This document shows positions 61,389 through 64,000 of a stretch of DNA of 64,000 nt, piece by piece. Location of the stretch: positions 24,259 through 88,258 of the forward strand of contig NZ_JADEWG010000010.1 in NCBI RefSeq assembly GCF_015207735.1. The letters are read 5' to 3'. Source of the stretch: [Phormidium] sp. LEGE 05292 (GTDB taxonomy: Bacteria > Cyanobacteriota > Cyanobacteriia > Cyanobacteriales > Aerosakkonemataceae). The notes under the pieces are model-generated. The model was not told the origin of the DNA, made no database searches, and worked only from the letters and a program-made list of their open reading frames with translations. How positions within the stretch are numbered: the first letter of the stretch is position 1; each line of letters starts with the position of its first letter. Both the position numbers and the translations under genes were made by a program.

Positions 61389-61415
61389 CAGAAAAATTGT
61401 AACTTTGAAAAAAGA

Positions 61416-61646
61416 TTGCCCAAAGCAGGCGGAGGACAGCCGCTCAAGATACCTGCTTTCTATAATCCTGAAACCAAAGTCTTTGGGGCTGTGCGAACGA
61501 TTCTTGATCGCAGTGCTGCCTATGCCTATGACTTAGATCCAGCAATAATCACAGTTTATTACATTCAAGATAATCGGCTGTATGTTTTGGAAAATGGTTG
61601 TCTAGTGACAAACGAACCGATCGTGCGATCGTCCATTTCTCGTTAA
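61416..61646 (+). CDS. Hypothetical small protein, uncertain start
   Basis: A 76-residue reading beginning with TTG (no ATG in the frame). The sequence (IPAFYNPETKVFGAVRTILD, ITVYYIQDNRLYVLENGCLV) has a beta-strand-like, protein-like composition and is more GC-rich than the preceding gene. It may be a real small gene with an alternative start or the 3' end of a lost gene. It is in the same frame as the upstream small gene, separated by one TAG. It converges on cbpM. Confidence 0.4.
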   Translation: MPKAGGGQPLKIPAFYNPETKVFGAVRTILDRSAAYAYDLDPAIITVYYIQDNRLYVLENGCLVTNEPIVRSSISR

Positions 61647-61708
61647 TCCAAATTTGTGCTCAGTGGGATGGATGAGTGATTCAAAGAGCGATCGCATTTT
61701 GTGGCAAG

Positions 61709-62047
61709 TTAATGGAATCCCGCCTCACCCAAATCCTGATGAGAGTCAAAAGCCCGTAGCCGAGCTTTCAACAGCGAAATTTCCCGGCTCAAATCCAGCA
61801 CCATCCCAGCACCTACCCAGTTCAACCCCAGATCGCGACGAAGCCTTAGCATCTGGGCAATCCGAGCAATATCCGGTTCCCGCAACTTAGCGTTTTTGGC
61901 TTCAATCAAATTCAAGGAGACAAACCGCTCAACCAAAGTCACAGAAACGGCAGTCATTTGAGCGGCCTGTTCGTAAGTGTAACAATATTCTTCAGCACTT
62001 AGTTCCACAATGTCAGATGAAAAAGATTCGGAAAATGGGGTACTCAT
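61709..62047 (-). CDS. cbpM: CbpM-type chaperone modulator
   Basis: A 112-residue MerR-like protein. CbpM binds the J-domain of CbpA and inhibits its co-chaperone activity. The sequence [20 protein letters not shown] and [20 protein letters not shown] gives the MerR-type winged helix, and [20 protein letters not shown] with [10 protein letters not shown] gives the conserved C-terminal helix. Its start overlaps the cbpA stop by 4 bp (62044-62047), the usual cbpA-cbpM arrangement. Confidence 0.92.
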   Translation of the reverse strand: MSTPFSESFSSDIVELSAEEYCYTYEQAAQMTAVSVTLVERFVSLNLIEAKNAKLREPDIARIAQMLRLRRDLGLNWVGAGMVLDLSREISLLKARLRAFDSHQDLGEAGFH

Positions 62048-63063
62048 AAGGTAATGCTCTCCAAATCAGCATGAGGGTTAAACGTCCGGTTGGCTCGTAT
62101 CGTTTCATAGCTGCTGCGCTCGATCGCACTAAGATCCTGAGCATCCGGCGTAACGATCTTGATTTTAACTAGCAAATCGGTGCGCTCCCCCTTGGAGTTT
62201 TTCCAGCCTTTCTGACGCAAACGTAAAGTTCGCCCGGAATCAATCCCAGCCGGAACTTTCAACTTCACCGCGCCATCTGGTGTTGGCACATTGAGTTCAG
62301 TTCCCAAAACTGCCTCATCGGGAGGCAGGTTGATTTCAGCAGTAAGGTTCAAATCCTCATCAAATTTGAAAAACGGATGAGGCGCAATATCAATGTTGAG
62401 ATATAAATCTCCCCGTTCTCCCGTCATCGGATTCTTGCGACCTTTCCCTTTGATCCGAATTCTACTACCGGGCTTTGCTCCAGCGGGAATCCTGACCTTA
62501 AAAGGTTCCTCGCCTTCGAGTTGCAGTTCTTTCATCACCCCATTAAATGCTTCTGCCATGCTCAGCACAAAGGCGGCTTCTGTATCCGGGTGGGGAGCGT
62601 AGCTGTGATAAACCGATCGATAACCCGGATCAAAGTCGCTTTCTACATCAGGCGCACCAGAAGCGGTATTGTAACGGTAAACTCGCTGACCTTGGCGATC
62701 GCCCCGAGCATAGCGATGCAACAATTCATTGATAAAATCATCAAATCCGCTATAGTCACCAAACTCACTTTCACCAGAATCAGCCGCCGTACCAGGATAG
62801 CCTTCAGTTGCACCACCTTCTTTAACCTGTTTCCAATACTGACCATAGCGATCGTACTTGCGGCGCTTCTCTTCATCCGAAAGCACTTCATTAGCTTCAT
62901 TGAGTTCCTTGAACTTTTCTTCAGCCGTTTTATCGTCTGGATTAAGGTCAGGATGCAACTTCCGGGCTAACTTGCGGTAAGCCTTCTTGATCTGGTCTTG
63001 ACTTGCCGTTTTATCGACCCCTAAGACTGCATAATAATCCTTAAATCCCTCAGTAGTAGCCAT
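62044..63063 (-). CDS. cbpA: CbpA-type DnaJ co-chaperone
   Basis: A 339-residue J-domain protein that would stimulate DnaK ATPase. The J-domain (~5-75, [34 protein letters not shown] with the HPD) is followed by a linker ([19 protein letters not shown]), and C-terminal domains ([60 protein letters not shown]) without a zinc finger, as in CbpA. ATG 63063 chosen; nine residues upstream (MPGCNRMKR) are not typical. A gene of unknown function is 36 bp upstream; cbpM overlaps downstream. Confidence 0.94.
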   Translation of the reverse strand: MATTEGFKDYYAVLGVDKTASQDQIKKAYRKLARKLHPDLNPDDKTAEEKFKELNEANEVLSDEEKRRKYDRYGQYWKQVKEGGATEGYPGTAADSGESEFGDYSGFDDFINELLHRYARGDRQGQRVYRYNTASGAPDVESDFDPGYRSVYHSYAPHPDTEAAFVLSMAEAFNGVMKELQLEGEEPFKVRIPAGAKPGSRIRIKGKGRKNPMTGERGDLYLNIDIAPHPFFKFDEDLNLTAEINLPPDEAVLGTELNVPTPDGAVKLKVPAGIDSGRTLRLRQKGWKNSKGERTDLLVKIKIVTPDAQDLSAIERSSYETIRANRTFNPHADLESITL

Positions 63064-63099
63064 TCTCTTCATCCTGTTACATCCTGGCAAAGCTCCGGT

Positions 63100-63876
63100 T
63101 CAAGCCTCATTCTCACTATACTCAACGGAATGGATTCGCTTACCATACTTGAATTGAGCAATGCCTTGATTCTGGGCAGCTTGCAGGGGAACTTGCCAGG
63201 TGTTAACCACTATTGTTGCATGGTATTGGCGATCGTCACCCTGGATTAATTGGCTAAGCGCCTCTGTCACAGCATCTTGCTGCTGTTGGAGTGTTTGGCT
63301 AATTCTGCGGCATTCGTCTGCCTCCAAGGTAAACAGATCGATGTTGTCTGCTGTTAAGTCTCCTAATAACTCACAGTTCGGAAAGGTTTTGAGAATTTCT
63401 GCTGATTGCAGAACAAAATCCAGAGAACCTAGATCTGCATAAGAAGTTGCAGCCTGACCATTTGCTTCTGTTTGGATGCCGTAATAAGGGCCTGTGAATG
63501 TATACACAACATTCCACATCCAAACTTCTGAAGGAGGGAGTGCAAACTGACTGTCAAAATCAGACTCGGTTGGTTGTTCGTGGTGAATATAAATATCGGA
63601 ATGGAGAGGTTGAATTTGTTGATAACCCCATAGCTCAATAGCTTTCTGACGAGATGGAAAATCGTGAGGAATCCGGCTCCGAAGCAGCTTATCAGTTTCA
63701 GAACAGAGTAACTGGATGTGATCTTTCAGATTTAGGGCTTCTTCATCAGTTAAACTGCGTTCGAGTTCCTGTTGCAGGCTATCCATTACTTTTGTGGCGG
63801 CATTACCATCCTGCCAAACTTGTCTCACTGTATGTTCAACAAAATGAAATCTCAAACGCTCAAAGCGATATTGCAT
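63100..63876 (-). CDS. Hypothetical protein upstream of cbpA
   Basis: A 258-residue soluble protein. Its first half is helical (FERLRFHFVEHTVRQVWQDG, ALNLKDHIQLLCSETDKLLR), with a central WGYQQIQPLHSDIYIHHEQP and VWMWNVVYTFTGPYYGIQTE, and a C-terminal beta part. Not recognised. The spacing (36 bp) suggests an operon with cbpA and cbpM, so a role in protein quality control could be proposed from context only. The ATG at 63876 is preceded by AAGGAAG. Confidence 0.6.
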   Translation of the reverse strand: MQYRFERLRFHFVEHTVRQVWQDGNAATKVMDSLQQELERSLTDEEALNLKDHIQLLCSETDKLLRSRIPHDFPSRQKAIELWGYQQIQPLHSDIYIHHEQPTESDFDSQFALPPSEVWMWNVVYTFTGPYYGIQTEANGQAATSYADLGSLDFVLQSAEILKTFPNCELLGDLTADNIDLFTLEADECRRISQTLQQQQDAVTEALSQLIQGDDRQYHATIVVNTWQVPLQAAQNQGIAQFKYGKRIHSVEYSENEA

Positions 63877-64000
63877 GATTTAGCTTCCTTGTCACGCCAT
63901 CTTCCGATAATACATAATCCTACGGCTCTTTCGTACTTATGATAGAAATCTCTGGTTTTGGGGACTAGGGATTGGAATAATGCTACACATCTCTCTCCCC

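Noticed and set aside
61654..61890. Plus-strand reading opposite cbpM
   Set aside because: Antisense shadow of a well-supported cbpM; Pro/Ser-rich composition.

Overview
The window looks like chromosomal DNA of a cyanobacterium. It carries phycobilin synthesis (pcyA), a PsbP-like thylakoid lipoprotein, a CrtO-type beta-carotene ketolase, the cyanophycin pair cphB-cphA, a biliverdin-type phytochrome and a probable cyanobacteriochrome kinase. GCGATCGC (HIP1) octamers are scattered throughout. The many short tandem repeats (GCAGAAG heptamers, GCAGATG units, TTTTAGA units) and palindromic dispersed repeats suggest a filamentous, repeat-rich lineage. That placement is inference; no rRNA or tRNA gene was recognised.

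Layout. 1-2.8 kb: SpoIIM/DUF95, an integral membrane protein and an RDD protein. 2.9-7.3 kb: a 1366-residue hybrid kinase with a CBCR-like GAF domain, preceded by the tail of a broken response regulator, the whole lying between long inverted repeats. 7.5-14.9 kb: two DUF2993 paralogues, DUF1206, crtO, a saccharopine-dehydrogenase-like oxidoreductase, three palindromes and a UGT-type glycosyltransferase, possibly a ketocarotenoid tailoring region. 15-21.9 kb: sugar-type binding protein, two transferases, maf, psbP-like and hypotheticals. 22-27.7 kb: a minus-strand run trmD, DUF1517, ispF, hypothetical, family 5 binding protein, larB. 28.2-32 kb: cphB-cphA, with tatA convergent. 32.4-43 kb: an 834-residue membrane protein of unknown family, an FdhF/YdeP-type molybdoenzyme, a Ser/Thr kinase, pcyA and two GT4 glycosyltransferases. 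43.6-59.9 kb: signalling genes (diguanylate cyclase, BphP-type phytochrome, PAS kinase with its receiver, OmpR-HPt-REC regulator) mixed with a truncated TnpB, a kinase stump, a universal stress protein and very small genes. 60-63.9 kb: MarC, small ORFs and the cbpA-cbpM co-chaperone pair with an unknown upstream gene.

How the genes fit together. PcyA makes phycocyanobilin and its substrate biliverdin is the expected chromophore of the phytochrome, so the window holds one bilin reductase and two candidate bilin photoreceptors. CphA and CphB make and begin to degrade the nitrogen reserve cyanophycin. The kinase-receiver overlap (52.2-55.1 kb), DUF1517-ispF and cbpA-cbpM show translational coupling. 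No CRISPR array or recognisable phage or defence island was seen. The most unusual material is repeat biology: an inverted-repeat-flanked photoreceptor cassette, a perfect palindrome read in frame inside a kinase ATPase domain, a two-copy MITE whose end supplies a stop codon, and tandem repeats that have become the ends of proteins.
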